DNA of 64,000 bases from Pelobacter propionicus DSM 2379 (GCF_000015045.1 NC_008609.1:2952001-3016000); one strand, 5' to 3'; shown: positions 1 through 10,140, numbered from the stretch's first letter. Notes: a model not told the origin generated them from the sequence alone. Translations and numbers: made by a program.

Positions 1-255
1 GCCCGCGAGTCAGGTGTCCCCTTTGATGCGGTGATCATGGACCTGACCGTCCCCGGCGGCATGGGGGGCAGGGAGGCGATCCAGAGAATCCGGGAGATTA
101 ATCCGAACGTCAGGGCCATCGTTTCCAGCGGCTATTCTGACGACCCGGTCATGGCCAATCACCTGAACTACGGCTTCGCGGGGGTGGTGGTGAAACCGTA
201 CGACCTGGGCGAGCTGGGTGCCCAGTTGGAGAGGGTATTGCGGAAACAGGAGTGA
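1..255 (+). CDS. Receiver domain, C-terminal part of a truncated signalling protein
   Basis: Only the last 84 codons lie in the window, so the start is off the left edge. The visible part is the second half of a CheY-like receiver. It shows the phospho-acceptor region VIMDLTVPGG, the conserved switch segment IVSSGYSDDP and the catalytic lysine in VVKPYDL near the end. The SSGYSDDP signature and the very short tail after the lysine are typical of the C-terminal receiver of hybrid histidine kinases, as in the gene at 22242-23945. This is therefore probably the output end of a hybrid kinase, though a stand-alone regulator cannot be excluded. It converges on the chemoreceptor gene, with a strong terminator between them. 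Confidence 0.8.
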   Translation, partial: ARESGVPFDAVIMDLTVPGGMGGREAIQRIREINPNVRAIVSSGYSDDPVMANHLNYGFAGVVVKPYDLGELGAQLERVLRKQE

Positions 256-305
256 GGCGAGAAGCGAGGAGTCAGAAACCAGCAGCCAGAATTCGGAATT
301 TCGTT

Positions 306-359
306 CCTCTGACAGAAGAAGGGGCGGGGCAACAGCCCCACCCCTTCTTCTGTCAGAGG
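306..359. terminator. Bidirectional hairpin between convergent genes
   Basis: Two 25-base arms (306-330 and 335-359) are complementary with a single mismatch around a 4-base loop. The hairpin lies exactly between the stop of the plus-strand receiver gene and the stop of the minus-strand chemoreceptor gene. No long U tract follows on either side, but its length and placement fit a shared terminator. Confidence 0.75.
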
Positions 360-366
360 TTATCAT

Positions 367-3276
367 TCAGAACCGTTCGAATTCACTGTCCATAGCATCC
401 ACGCCTTCATGATCAAGGTGGAGATGCACCCCCTCACACTGGGTACGGCTAGGCGTCTTCCCGTTCTGGGTCGAGGTTCGCATCGCAATCGCCTGGCGAA
501 CCAGGCCCGCGGCGATCTGCTTGGGCGCCCCATGCCGCGGTCCCGGCAGGGCTTTCTGTTTGCGGTCGTCAAGAGCGAAAAACGCTATAGTGGCCTTGAG
601 CTGTTCTGCCTGACTGGAAAGCTCCTCGGTGGTGGAGGCCATCTCTTCGCTGGCCGAGGCGTTCTGCTGAATCACCTGATCCAGCTGGTGGATGGCCTTG
701 TTGATCTGATCGGCGCCGCTGTCCTGCTCGCGACTGGAGGCGGCTATCTCCTGCACCAGCTCAGCGGTCCTCTGGATCTCGGGCAGCATTCTGCTGAGCA
801 TCTCTCCTGCCTGCTCGGCAATGGCCACGCTGCTGGCGGAGAGCTGGCCGATCTCGCCGGCAGCGGTATGGCTCCGTTCAGCCAGCTTCCGCACCTCGGA
901 TGCGACCACCGCGAACCCCTTGCCATGCTCGCCGGCACGGGCAGCCTCGATGGCGGCGTTCAGAGCCAGCAGGTTGGTCTGGCGGGCGATCTCCTCGATG
1001 ATGGATATCTTGGTGGCAATCTCCTTCATGGCTGCCACGGTCTCCGTAACCGCCTTGCCCCCCTCACGGGCATCGGAGGCGGACTTGATGGCGATCTTCT
1101 CGGTCTGCAGGGCGTTATCCGTGTTCTGACGGATGCTGGAGGCCATCTCTTCCATGCTGGAAGAGATCTCCTCGGCGGATGCCGCCTGCTCGCTGGCGCC
1201 CTGGGACATCTGCTGGGCAGTTGCGGACATCTGCTGGCCGCCGGAGGCTACGTTGTCGACCGCGGACTGAACCTCCATGACGATCTCCCTCAGTTTCGCA
1301 ACCATGGATGCCAAGGATTCCATCAGTTCGTCATTTTCGCTGCGTTTTTTCATCTCAACCATCAGGTTGCCCTGGGCCACCTGCTTGGCGTTGGCGGTGA
1401 TGTCGTCAATCGACTCGCACATCGTGATCAGGGCCGGAATGAGGGTATCGTTCTCGCAACGCTTGCCAATTTTCTTGAGGGCTTCCAGATCATCCTTGTA
1501 CTCTCCCCTGGCAATGTGCTGGCAGATATCGCGTGCACGCATGACGCGATCCCTGGCCGCGTTGGTCGCCGAAGCGACTTCGGCGAATATTCCCTGGTAG
1601 GAGCCCTCAACCCTCCGGGTGTAGTCGTTCAGAGCCACCCGCTGCAGCACCTGATTGGCCTCCACCAGCCCCTGCAGACCGTCGATGCACAGGTTTAGGT
1701 TGACCTTGATTTCGTTAAAGTCACCGCTGTAGTTGTCGGTGATCCTGGGGGGAATATCACCCTTGCCGATACGATCCACATATTCGGCTGCCACGTTCAG
1801 GGGGCCGATGACCGCATCCAGGGTGTCGTTGACCCCGGTGATGATCTTCCTGAAGTCCCCCTGGTGCCGTGATGCATCGGCACGGGTGGCCAGATTCCCT
1901 GCCACGGCAGCCCGGGAAAGCATGGTGGCGTCGCTCACCAAGGCGTCTATGGATTCCATCATCGTGATGAAGGCGGGCATGAGGGTATCGTTCTCGCAAC
2001 GCTTGCCGATCTTCCTGAGCGCTTCCAGATCCTCCGTGTACTCGCCCCGGGCTATGTGCTGGCAGATTCCGAGAACACTGGTGACACGACCGATGGTGGC
2101 ATTGGTTGCCGCGGCAACCTGGGCGAAAATCCCCTGGTAGGAGCCCTCCACCCTCCGGGTGTAGTCGTTCAGAGCCACCCGCTGAAGGACCTGATTGGCC
2201 TCTACCAGCCCCTGCAGACCATCGATGCACAGGTTCAGGTTGACCTTGATTTCGTTAAAGTCACCGCTGTAGTTGTCGGTGATCCTGGGGGGGATGTCCC
2301 CCTTGCCGATACGGTCCACATATTCGGCTGCCACGTTCAGGGGGCCGATAACCGCGTCCAGGGTGTCGTTGACCCCGGCGATGATTTTCCGGAAGTCCCC
2401 CCTGTGCCTGCCGGCATCGGCACGTGTGGCCAATTGACCGGCAATGGCCGCGTCGGACAGCAGAGCTGCGTCAGCCACCAGGAGCTTGATGGAATCCACC
2501 ATCTTTGCCATGGAGGACATGACGCTATCGCCGTTCTTCCCAGTCAGGTCGATCTCCAGGGACATGTCACCGGCTGCCACACGGTTGGCAATTTCAGCAA
2601 CTCTGCTCGGATCTCCCCCCAGTTGCCCCAGAATGAAACGAGTGAGGAGGAATCCCAGGCCAATCGCCACCAGCGTGCCCACGACCATGAGAGCCAGCAT
2701 GATACGGGATGCACTGCCGGCGATGGAGTCATTATCATCGGCAATCAGCTTGGCCTGTTTGATCTTGGCGTCCATCAGCTTCTCGATGGCGCTCTGCTCC
2801 GCGCCGGACGACCTGTCCGCCGCCCCCCGCAGCAGTTCAAGCGCCTCGGCGTTCCTGTTCTGCAGTGAAAGTTCGATTATCCTGTCCAGATCGGCGCCGA
2901 ACGCCTTGCGCGCCGCCTTGAAATCATCGAAGAGACTGCGCCCCTCCTCGGAGAGGATCGTCTTTTCAAACGCGTCCGCCTTTTCGTTGAGCGAAGTTCT
3001 GAGCTCCTTGATCCGCTCGGCGTATCTCTTCTTCTCCTCGACAGAGGACGCCATCAGGATATCCCTGACATTCACCTTGATCTGCTGGAATGCGATGGCG
3101 AAATCGGCAAGTTCCCCCATCGGCACGGCAGCCTTCTCAAACAGCGTGGTATCGGCACGTTTGATCACCCTGATCTCCCTGATGCCGATCAGACCGATCA
3201 GCGATGCGATCACCGCCACACAGACAAACCCGGTCATCAGCTTTGCCTTTAACGTCATGTTGTTAAACCAGTTCAT
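367..3276 (-). CDS. Methyl-accepting chemotaxis protein with duplicated cytoplasmic module
   Basis: This is a 969-residue transmembrane chemoreceptor. From the N-terminus it has TM1 (about 8-30), a helical four-helix-bundle-like periplasmic domain (about 35-195), TM2 (about 200-222), a HAMP region, two nearly identical 180-residue HAMP/PAS-like modules (about 265-625), and a classical signalling hairpin. The hairpin tip contains the canonical [16 protein letters not shown] segment. The ATG at 3276 is chosen because TM1 follows at once; an in-frame extension upstream to 3435 reads into a hydrolase remnant and is unlikely to be translated. The C-terminus ends in EFERF, which fits the aromatic-x-x-aromatic tether recognised by CheR enzymes. 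It is expected to signal to a CheA not present in this window; the ligand is unknown. Confidence 0.92.
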   Translation of the reverse strand: MNWFNNMTLKAKLMTGFVCVAVIASLIGLIGIREIRVIKRADTTLFEKAAVPMGELADFAIAFQQIKVNVRDILMASSVEEKKRYAERIKELRTSLNEKADAFEKTILSEEGRSLFDDFKAARKAFGADLDRIIELSLQNRNAEALELLRGAADRSSGAEQSAIEKLMDAKIKQAKLIADDNDSIAGSASRIMLALMVVGTLVAIGLGFLLTRFILGQLGGDPSRVAEIANRVAAGDMSLEIDLTGKNGDSVMSSMAKMVDSIKLLVADAALLSDAAIAGQLATRADAGRHRGDFRKIIAGVNDTLDAVIGPLNVAAEYVDRIGKGDIPPRITDNYSGDFNEIKVNLNLCIDGLQGLVEANQVLQRVALNDYTRRVEGSYQGIFAQVAAATNATIGRVTSVLGICQHIARGEYTEDLEALRKIGKRCENDTLMPAFITMMESIDALVSDATMLSRAAVAGNLATRADASRHQGDFRKIITGVNDTLDAVIGPLNVAAEYVDRIGKGDIPPRITDNYSGDFNEIKVNLNLCIDGLQGLVEANQVLQRVALNDYTRRVEGSYQGIFAEVASATNAARDRVMRARDICQHIARGEYKDDLEALKKIGKRCENDTLIPALITMCESIDDITANAKQVAQGNLMVEMKKRSENDELMESLASMVAKLREIVMEVQSAVDNVASGGQQMSATAQQMSQGASEQAASAEEISSSMEEMASSIRQNTDNALQTEKIAIKSASDAREGGKAVTETVAAMKEIATKISIIEEIARQTNLLALNAAIEAARAGEHGKGFAVVASEVRKLAERSHTAAGEIGQLSASSVAIAEQAGEMLSRMLPEIQRTAELVQEIAASSREQDSGADQINKAIHQLDQVIQQNASASEEMASTTEELSSQAEQLKATIAFFALDDRKQKALPGPRHGAPKQIAAGLVRQAIAMRTSTQNGKTPSRTQCEGVHLHLDHEGVDAMDSEFERF
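1405..1944. repeat. 540-bp direct repeat inside the chemoreceptor gene, copy A
   Basis: This stretch repeats at a period of exactly 540 bases (180 codons) with 1945-2484. The blocks starting near 1441/1981 and 1801/2341 are almost identical. Boundaries are approximate. Confidence 0.85.
1945..2484. repeat. 540-bp direct repeat inside the chemoreceptor gene, copy B
   Basis: This is the N-terminal-side copy of the 180-codon module. It encodes the same [20 protein letters not shown] segment as copy A. Divergence is highest at the module ends. Confidence 0.85.
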
Positions 3277-3309
3277 CCAAGCCCCCACAAGAAAGTAATT
3301 ACCACTGAA

Positions 3310-3499
3310 GCTCAACTCAAACGTTTCCCCGGCCCCTGTTTCGATCCGCGCAATCATACCCCGCATCGTCCAGCACGGACGCATCGCTGCCGGGATCGAT
3401 GACAGTATTGATGTCATCCAGTCGGTTCCAGTCACCGAGAATGAGAGAGGAGGTGCACCTGTGTCTGCTATTGTGACGTTTCAGAGGGATGATCTTCAT
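3310..3499 (-). pseudogene. Truncated, frameshifted MBL-fold hydrolase remnant
   Basis: An ATG overlaps the cheR stop as ATGA and is preceded by a strong ribosome-binding site (GGGGGAGGG). It starts a protein containing [20 protein letters not shown]. From memory of the family, this matches the N-terminus of MBL-fold metallo-hydrolases found near chemoreceptors in Geobacter relatives. After about 48 codons the frame is lost. The expected continuation, [12 protein letters not shown], is readable in another frame and then ends near 3310, so the zinc-binding HxHxDH region is absent. I read this as the residue of a full hydrolase gene lost by frameshift plus deletion between cheR and the chemoreceptor gene. 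The start could still be translated into a nonfunctional peptide. Confidence 0.6.
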
Positions 3500-4113
3500 G
3501 ACTGCCCTCCCCCGATTTTCCGATACACCTGGGCATTCGCCACGGCCCTGGTAAAGAGATGGGCTACCTCAGGCGGGAGTTTCTGGGTGTTTTCCGTGGC
3601 GAGATGTCCGCCCGGCGCCAGGGCACGGTGAAACATCCTGAAGACATCCACACGCTGGGCATACGAAAAATGAAGCAGGACGTTTTTGCAGACGACCAGG
3701 CAGTAATCCTCCATGGGAGGCTTGAGGGAGAGGAGATCGTGGTACCGGAAGGAGACCCTGCTGCGCAGAGATTCGACAATGCTGAAATGATCGGGCTTGC
3801 CTGCGGGCTCGAAGTACCTGTCGCGCAGCTCCCGAGGGGTGCGCTGCAGCTCTTCGGCTGAGTAGACGGCAGCGGTTACCAGGTCGCCGAAGCGGTTGGC
3901 GCTGTCATGGTCGGTGGCATCGATGCGCAGATTCCTGAATCTGAAGGGGTTCATCCTCTCGGCGAGGATCATGGCCAGAGTCCAGGTCTCCTGCCCTTGG
4001 GCGCAGCCTGCGTCCCAGACCCTGATACGGCTGCGGCCGGAGGTAGAGCGGATCATCAGATCCACGGCATGCTCCAGGATCGGCTGATCGCGCATGAAAA
4101 AGGTGAAGGCCAT
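3496..4113 (-). CDS. cheR: CheR-family chemoreceptor methyltransferase, short form
   Basis: This protein methylates glutamates on chemoreceptors using S-adenosylmethionine, in the cytoplasm. It shows the SAM-binding loop WDAGCAQGQE (about residues 33-42), the acidic IDATDHD segment that follows, and VVCKNVLLHFS, corresponding to the CheR RNVLIYF motif. At 205 residues it lacks the usual N-terminal helical domain of about 75 residues and is essentially the catalytic domain alone. It directly follows the STAS gene with no spacing and lies upstream of the chemoreceptor gene, whose C-terminus carries a possible CheR tether. It is probably dedicated to that receptor; this is inferred from position. 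Confidence 0.85.
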   Translation of the reverse strand: MAFTFFMRDQPILEHAVDLMIRSTSGRSRIRVWDAGCAQGQETWTLAMILAERMNPFRFRNLRIDATDHDSANRFGDLVTAAVYSAEELQRTPRELRDRYFEPAGKPDHFSIVESLRSRVSFRYHDLLSLKPPMEDYCLVVCKNVLLHFSYAQRVDVFRMFHRALAPGGHLATENTQKLPPEVAHLFTRAVANAQVYRKIGGGQS

Positions 4114-4506
4114 TCAGCCTCCCGACAGCCAGATGCAGCTGTGATGCCAGTCAATGCCGCACCCCCAGCCGGCCTGACGCCCTTCGGCGGGAATCGCGTC
4201 GCGCATGACGGCATGGTCATGACCGGTTATGCGGAGCTCCTTTCCGGAGAAGAGCAGGTTGCGATGGCAGGAGCAGAACAGCTTCAGCCCGGCGAGATCG
4301 ATTTCCGTAATACCGGAAAAATCGATCAGAATGTTCTCCGTCTCGTCGAATTCCCTGGTCAGCTGGAGCAGCACCTCACCGACGTTTCCGGACGTTATCG
4401 AACCGAACAACCTGAGGCGCCGTGTGGCCCCGTTGTCCGCTGACAGATCAACTTTGATACAAAAAACAGTCATGAAGAACCGCCGCTTTTTCTGAACATG
4501 GGACAT
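4114..4506 (-). CDS. STAS-domain protein
   Basis: This small cytoplasmic protein (130 residues) has the fold of anti-sigma-factor antagonists. It shows a central ILIDFSGITEIDLAGLKLF stretch, matching the STAS strand-helix element that normally carries the phosphorylatable serine. Here the usual D-S-S/T position reads EIDLAG, so the phosphoacceptor appears to be missing. STAS proteins beside CheR and a chemoreceptor usually act as scaffold or partner-switch components; this role is inferred. Its stop abuts the cheR start, so the genes are translationally coupled. An alternative start at 4473 (M12) is possible; neither start has a strong Shine-Dalgarno sequence. The C-terminal 25 residues are unlike the family and may be a product of rearrangement. 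Confidence 0.7.
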   Translation of the reverse strand: MSHVQKKRRFFMTVFCIKVDLSADNGATRRLRLFGSITSGNVGEVLLQLTREFDETENILIDFSGITEIDLAGLKLFCSCHRNLLFSGKELRITGHDHAVMRDAIPAEGRQAGWGCGIDWHHSCIWLSGG

Positions 4507-4559
4507 ACATAGCAGAACAGAACGCAGCGGTCTGTCGGGAAAGTTTGATCAGGTTTTTT

Positions 4560-5186
4560 TTACTGGGTCGGCGTGATGCCATGCTGGAGCGCGAATTTGA
4601 CCAGAGCCGGGATATTGCCCACCCCCAGCTTCACCATCAAGCGACTGCGGTAGGTCTCGATGCTCTTGGGGGACAGAGAGAGCAGTTCGGCGATTTCCGC
4701 GCTGGTTCTCCCCTCCACCACCAGTTGAATGACCTCCCGTTCCCGCAGACTGAGGCTGTCCAAGGGGCTCTTGAAACCGGCCACCGCCTGGGGAGCGTCA
4801 ACCCCCTCACCGAAATAGCACTCCCCCCTGATCACGGCGCGAACCGCGTCCACGAGCCCGGAACCGGCGGACTCCTTGAGCAGGTAAGCGCGCGCACCGG
4901 CCTGCATGGCGCGAAAAACATGCTCACGAGTGTTATGCATGGAGAGCACGATCACCTTGACCTCCGGCAAACGCCCATGAATCATGCGGGTCGCATCGAT
5001 GCCGTTCAGCTCCGGCATGGCAATATCCATGACAACCACATCGGGCCTGAGCACTTCGGTCTGTGACAGGGCATCGCGACCGTCCCGAGCCTCCCCGGCA
5101 ACAATCATGCCGGAGGATTCCAGTATCATGGTGAGCCCCTCGCGAACAATGGCATGGTCATCGGCAATCAGTATCCTGACCGTCAT
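4560..5186 (-). CDS. NarL/FixJ-type response regulator
   Basis: This 208-residue transcription regulator has an N-terminal receiver and a C-terminal LuxR-type helix-turn-helix. The receiver has acidic residues D9/D10, phospho-acceptor D54 and lysine K104. The output domain begins with the typical LSLREREVIQLVVEGRTSAE segment and continues with SPKSIETYRSRLM, the recognition helix region. The start codon immediately follows the stop of the upstream histidine kinase, so the two form an operon and almost certainly a cognate pair. Target promoters are unknown. Confidence 0.93.
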   Translation of the reverse strand: MTVRILIADDHAIVREGLTMILESSGMIVAGEARDGRDALSQTEVLRPDVVVMDIAMPELNGIDATRMIHGRLPEVKVIVLSMHNTREHVFRAMQAGARAYLLKESAGSGLVDAVRAVIRGECYFGEGVDAPQAVAGFKSPLDSLSLREREVIQLVVEGRTSAEIAELLSLSPKSIETYRSRLMVKLGVGNIPALVKFALQHGITPTQ

Positions 5187-8100
5187 CTACGGTTCCTCCT
5201 TCGGCATTTCCACGGTTACGCCAACCCCCCCGGCGGGGAGGGCATGGACACGAAAGACCCCGCCGAACAACTCGGCGCGCTCCCGCATGATCGTCATCCC
5301 CCAGCCGGATGATTCAGGGTTCCGGGGTTCCAGCCCGCAAGCAAGCCCCCGACCATCGTCCGCAACCGAGAACAGGAGCAGGCCGTCGTCATGGGCCAGC
5401 CAGAGATTCACGTTTCGGGCAGCCGCGTGCTTGGCCACATTGGTGAGCGCCTCCTGGGCGATGCGGAACAGGGCGATCTCCCGTTCGGCGGCAACGCGGG
5501 GAAGTTCATCATCAACCTGCACCCTCACATCGATGCCGGTGCGCCGCGAGAACAGTTCGCCATACCAGCGCAGGGCCGCTGCCAGACCATAGTCGTCCAG
5601 CACCGGCGGCCGCAAGGTGGACATGATGTTCCTGACGGTGCGGCTGACGCTCTCCAGCATCCTGCCGGAGTCTTCCACCCGTGTCCTCAGGGGAGCGGCC
5701 GTCTCCAACGGCAGGCTGGTGCCGATGAGCGACAGGTTGATGCCCAGCACGGTCAGGTCGCGACCGATCTCGTCGTGCAGTTCCGCGGCAACGACCTTCC
5801 GGAGATTCTCCTCCACGTCCATGATCCGGCGGGCATAGGCGCGCAGGTCGTCTTCGGCCTGCCTCCGTTCGGTGACATCATGGAGCGTGCCCACCATGCG
5901 CAGGGGGGAGCCATCAACACCACACTCCACCCTGCCCAGCATGTGCAGCCAGCGCACCTCCCCGTCGTTGATCCGCACAATGCGGAACTCCCGGTCGAAT
6001 AGCAGGCGCCGTTGGATCACATCCTGCAGGTAGCCCTCCATCTCCTTCCGGTGGGCCGGATGGATGAATGCCAGCCACCCTGCCCTGGTGCGTTCATACC
6101 GTGCATCGGCACCGCATATCCTGTCAGCCGCGGCACTGGTCACACAGCGGTCCTCGGGAATGGAGTAGACGAAACTCCCCAGATGGGCAAGTTCCTGTGC
6201 CTCGCGCAATGACTGTTCGCTACGGGAAAGGGCTTCATCCACCATCAGTTTTGACAGCGCGATGGCCGCGTAATCCACCAGCCTCTCCAGCAGGGTGATT
6301 TTTTCGACGGTGAAACACCCCTTACGGGTATCGCCCAACTGCAGCAGCCCCAGGATATCGCCGCGGGAGCGCATCGGCAGCAGGGCAACCGACTCGTACC
6401 CCCGCAGGTTACAGCGGTTGCAGATCAGGGCTTCCCGGCCAGACTCCACGGAATTTCGCGACAGCTCCCGAGCGCAGTTCGTCCAGAAGCTGCCCCGGGC
6501 GGTGAAGAGCTGACTGTCGGAATCGAAACTGCCGGCGAGGACTCTTCCGCACAGGCAGGCAAAAATCCAGCCGGCGGCGCCATGGCAAAGCGGCCGATCA
6601 TGCGAGTCGCCAGCATCGGCAACGTCTCCCGCCACTGCGGAATAATGGAGGCAGCCACCTCCCTCATACCCGGAAAAATCATCATCCCCCAGCAACCTCA
6701 GGGTCACGACCCCACAGCCGGTCATCTCCCTGAAGAAGCGGTCAAGACTGAAAACCAGTTCCTCCACGCCGGCGGACAGGTTGCACAAACGCAAAAGCTC
6801 GATGGTTGCCTTCTGTGCTGCCTCGATCAGCGTGCGTTCGGTGATGTCATGCCCCACTCCGATGACGCCAATCACCCGGCCATCGGCATCGAAGCGCGGA
6901 ATCTTGGTGATACTCAGCAGGCGGTATCCGCTGCGGGTCGGCACGCTCTCCTCCAGGGTCTCGGCCCGGCCGGTGGCCATGACCCGCCGACTGTTTTCCA
7001 TGATCGCGTCCGCATCGTCCTGAACAGAGTAGAGCTGGCCGGAATGCCTTCCCAGCACCTCCCGCGCCGGTTTCCCCAACAGCTGCAACAGGGCCGGGTT
7101 AACCAGAATAAAGCGCCCGTCAATATCCTTGACAAAGATGATCTCCTCGGCGCCGTTGACGACCGCCTGCAGCAATTGCTGGTTCTCGCGCAGGTCCGCC
7201 TCGGCCCGTTTGCGCGGGGTGATGTCGCGTCCCACTGACTGGGTTTCCAGCAGCCGGCCCTGAGCGTCGAAGATCCCCCGATTGACGAACTGCATCCAGC
7301 GCACCTCCCCCGAGGCGGTATGGACCTGGTTTTCCACGATAACCACGGGGTTCGCGGGGGAGAGGGCAGCCAGACGTTCCTCGATGAGCGGTATGTCGTC
7401 GTCGAAAGCGATCGGTTGCCAGGTTTTCCCCACCAGTTCATCCCAGGTTCCCCCGAACACCCGGCAGTACACGGGGTTGACGAAGCTGAGCGTCCCGTCA
7501 GGCGCGAAGCGGCAGATCAGCTCGGTCTGGTCATCCACCACGCTGCGGTAACGCTGCTCGCTCTGGTGCAACAGTTCCTGGGCCAGGTCACGCGCCGCCA
7601 GACGCTCCCGGGCAAGGTCCGACATCCGCATCAACGACTTGGCGACGTCATCAACCTCCCGCAGGCCGGAACAGGGCATGGACTCCAGGGATTCGCCACG
7701 CCCCAGCGCCAGGGCCGGCCTCAGCAGTGACCGGATCGAGCGGGTGACGTTCCGTCCGATCACCATTGCCAGCGCCACACCGGCAATGGACAGGAACAGC
7801 GCACCTGCAAGGGCCCAGGCCAGCCAGCGGTGCAGCTCGCCCGTCACCGTACTGCCCGGAACCCCGATCACCACCACCCAGTTGGCCAGGGATGTTCTGC
7901 TGAAAGTGGTGAACAAGGGATCCCCCTCAAGGCTGACCGTCCTGACCATCCCCGTTGCCGACCTGGTGACGGCATCGCGCAGAACGCTACACCACCGGTG
8001 CCCCACGAAACACTGCGGCTGGCGGGTCCTGGTAACCACCATCCCCCCGGAATCAAGTATGGCTCCGAACATTTCTCCCGACAGCAGCCGCCGGGAGAGG

Positions 8101-8693
8101 ATCGAGTCCAGGCGGCTGGACGGCAAAGCCATGGAGAGGTCGTAAACAACCCGCCCCTGACGGAACACCGGCACATCGATGGCGATCAGCGGTTGGCGGC
8201 TGACAGCCCCCCGATACAGATCACTGACAACAGGCGTACCGTCTTCGAAAATGCGCCGCACGGTCTCGGGAATAGCGCGTTGCGGCAGGGGAGCGCCGAA
8301 AGGACGGCGCAGGTTGATCAACTGCTGTCCCCGCGCGTCGCAGACAACGATATTCGCGCCCGGCCAGGACTGCAACAACGTGGCGGCCTGGGCATGGACA
8401 GCAGCCAGGTCTCCGGAGGCAAAGGAGGGGGAGGTGGCCAGTGCGGTGAGGGCAGCCTGGACGCTGGCCAACTCCCGGTCCACGACCATGGAGAGGGAGC
8501 GGGACATCTCCTGCATGCCTTGCGTAACCAGGGCACGCTTGGCCTGATAGCCGAGGTTGACCAGCAGGGCGGCAGCGACCCAGACCGGTACGACGCAGAC
8601 AGCCACCAGACAGGTGAGCTGAACGCGGATGGAGAGCGTGCGCCACGCACTCTTCTGCTGGAACAGGGGAATGTTCAGACGAAAACGGCCCAT
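5187..8693 (-). CDS. Membrane PAS/GAF histidine kinase, HisKA_3 type
   Basis: This 1,168-residue sensor kinase is partner to the adjacent NarL-type regulator. Visible order: TM1 (about 22-45), a periplasmic Cache-like sensor domain (about 50-280), TM2 (about 285-305), HAMP, two PAS domains (about 375-620), a cysteine-containing GAF domain (about 630-800), a third PAS (about 830-950), then HisKA_3 with the phospho-histidine in [11 protein letters not shown], and a HATPase domain with DDGRG. The ATG at 8693 is supported by an AAGGGAG ribosome-binding site and by TM1 following directly. The open frame runs 241 codons further upstream, antisense to hemH, which is fortuitous. The GAF cysteines (CNRC) occur commonly in Geobacter GAF domains. 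The signal is unknown. Confidence 0.93.
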
Positions 8694-9035
8694 GACTGTT
8701 GGACTCCCTTGCAGCGCCCCCGGTGGAACACCATGCATCGGGCGACCGGGGGGCGGGGAAAAATGGGGGAAAATAGCACGGACGACATGCGCTTGGCAAA
8801 TAAACCTAAATTCGTCAGTTGGGAGCTGTCTCCTTTCGCGCTGACGGGGTCTCTCCGACAGCCCCCAATTGCCGTTTTCAGGATGAAGCAGAACCGACAA
8901 CGTGCAGTCACGACGCGAACGGGGAAACGCGATTATTTGCTGGACTTCACAAATTTTTTCCCTATGTTGGCAGGGTGCGCCGTCGGAGAACGCACCAGCG
9001 AGGACGCTTCCGCGCGAGAGGGAAAGGGGGAGGAG
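8694..9035. promoter_or_regulatory. Divergent intergenic region with long hairpin
   Basis: This 342-base space separates the minus-strand kinase from the plus-strand hemH, so it must hold both promoters. I found no consensus pair I trust; TGGACT at 8941 and TATGTT at 8963 are a weak candidate for hemH. A 15-base imperfect inverted repeat (8816-8830 with 8857-8871, two G-U type mismatches) encloses a 26-base loop. No U tract follows, so it is not an obvious terminator. Confidence 0.4.
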
Positions 9036-10004
9036 ATGGTCATAGACAGGACAGCCGTGCTGCTGCTTCAGATGGGGGGGCCGGACAGCATTGAGGCCGT
9101 GGAGCCGTTTCTGCGCAACCTCTTTTCTGACCGGGATATCATCAGAATCGGCCCCGCCTTTCTCCAACCACTGATCGCCCGCCTGATAGCCCGCCGCCGC
9201 TCGAAGCGGGTCGCGGAACAGTACCGCCAGATCGGTGGCGGTTCCCCGCTGCGAAAACTGACCGAGCAGCAGGCAGCCGAACTGGAAAAGGTCCTGGGAG
9301 AGGGGTATCGCTGTTTCGTCGCCATGCGCTACTGGAAGCCCGACACGTCCCAAGCACTGGAAGCGGTCGTTCAAGCGGGCATCACCCGCATCGTCGCCCT
9401 GTCGCTCTACCCCCACTACTCCCGCGCCACATCCGGTTCAAGCTTCAACGAACTGGAGCGGGTCAGGGCGCGCTCGGCCACACCGTTCCAGGTGACCTGC
9501 GTGCGCCAGTTCCACGACCACCCGCTCTACATCACCAGCCTGTGCGACAGGATCGGCCAGGCCCTGTCCGGGTACGCCGATCCCGGCGACGTACACCTGC
9601 TCTTCACCGCCCACGGCCTGCCCCAGTCGTTCATCGACTCGGGCGATCCCTACCTGGACCAGATCCGGGCAACGGTTGCCCTGGTCATGGAGCGTTTCGG
9701 GGGCATCAACCATCACCTGGCCTTCCAGTCCCGGGCAGGTCCGGTGAAATGGCTGGAGCCCTCCACGGAGAAGAAGATCAGGGAACTGGCCGGGCAAGGG
9801 GTGAAGAAGCTGCTGATGGTGCCGGTCTCGTTTGTTTCCGATCACATCGAGACCCTGCACGAGATCGACATGCAGTACCGGCACGAGGCGTTGGAACTGG
9901 GGATTGAGGATTTCCGGCGGGTGGAGTCGCTGAACAGTTCGCCCCTGTTCATCGACTGCCTGGCGGAACTGGTCAGGGGGGGCGACAGGACAGAGGAGAC
10001 ATAG
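9036..10004 (+). CDS. hemH: Ferrochelatase
   Basis: This enzyme inserts ferrous iron into protoporphyrin IX or coproporphyrin III in the last part of heme synthesis. The protein has 322 residues, normal for the family. Seen: the N-terminal [10 protein letters not shown] start typical of HemH, GGGSPL (about 67-72), [10 protein letters not shown], the catalytic-histidine motif [10 protein letters not shown] (H193), and the second conserved segment [13 protein letters not shown] (about 265-277). The ATG at 9036 has a GGGGGAGGAG ribosome-binding site directly upstream. The long in-frame extension toward 7830 is antisense to the kinase gene and lacks family similarity. The gene stands alone with no other heme genes nearby. 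Heme supply matters for the cytochrome-rich lifestyle of this lineage. Confidence 0.96.
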
Positions 10005-10029
10005 ATTCCAGGGATTCAGGTCAGGAGGG

Positions 10030-10140
10030 CGAGGCCACGTCCCCACGGGAGAGGGGGGAGTTTAGCGGGAAACGGACCGTAAACGTCGAACCGGTGCCCA
10101 CCTGGTTCTCCACACTCTATGCTGCCACCATGCTTTGACA
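10030..10140 (-). pseudogene. Remnant of a histidine kinase C-terminus
   Basis: Read on the minus strand, this segment encodes KHGGSIE and then, after a single-base shift, VENQVGTGSTFTVRFP. These are the final strands of a HATPase domain, closely resembling the end of the kinase at 15972-18023. Nothing kinase-like precedes KHGGSIE. It is a short decayed tail left by deletion, at the downstream edge of the signalling array. The rest of 10005-10284 shows no gene I can support. Confidence 0.7.

Noticed and set aside
3277-3435. Upstream extension of the chemoreceptor start
   Set aside because: It reads an alternate frame of the hydrolase remnant, and TM1 begins right after the ATG at 3276.
6400-6700. 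Cysteine-rich GAF domain as a novel metal sensor
   Set aside because: The CNRC...SVALLP arrangement is common in GAF domains of this lineage, so it is not by itself unusual.
7830-9035. 400-codon extension upstream of hemH
   Set aside because: It is antisense to the kinase Cache and HAMP coding region; family similarity begins at 9036 behind a strong ribosome-binding site.
8694-9416. N-terminal extension of the kinase frame antisense to hemH
   Set aside because: It lies opposite conserved hemH codons, has no domain similarity, and a good ribosome-binding site and TM1 mark the start at 8693.
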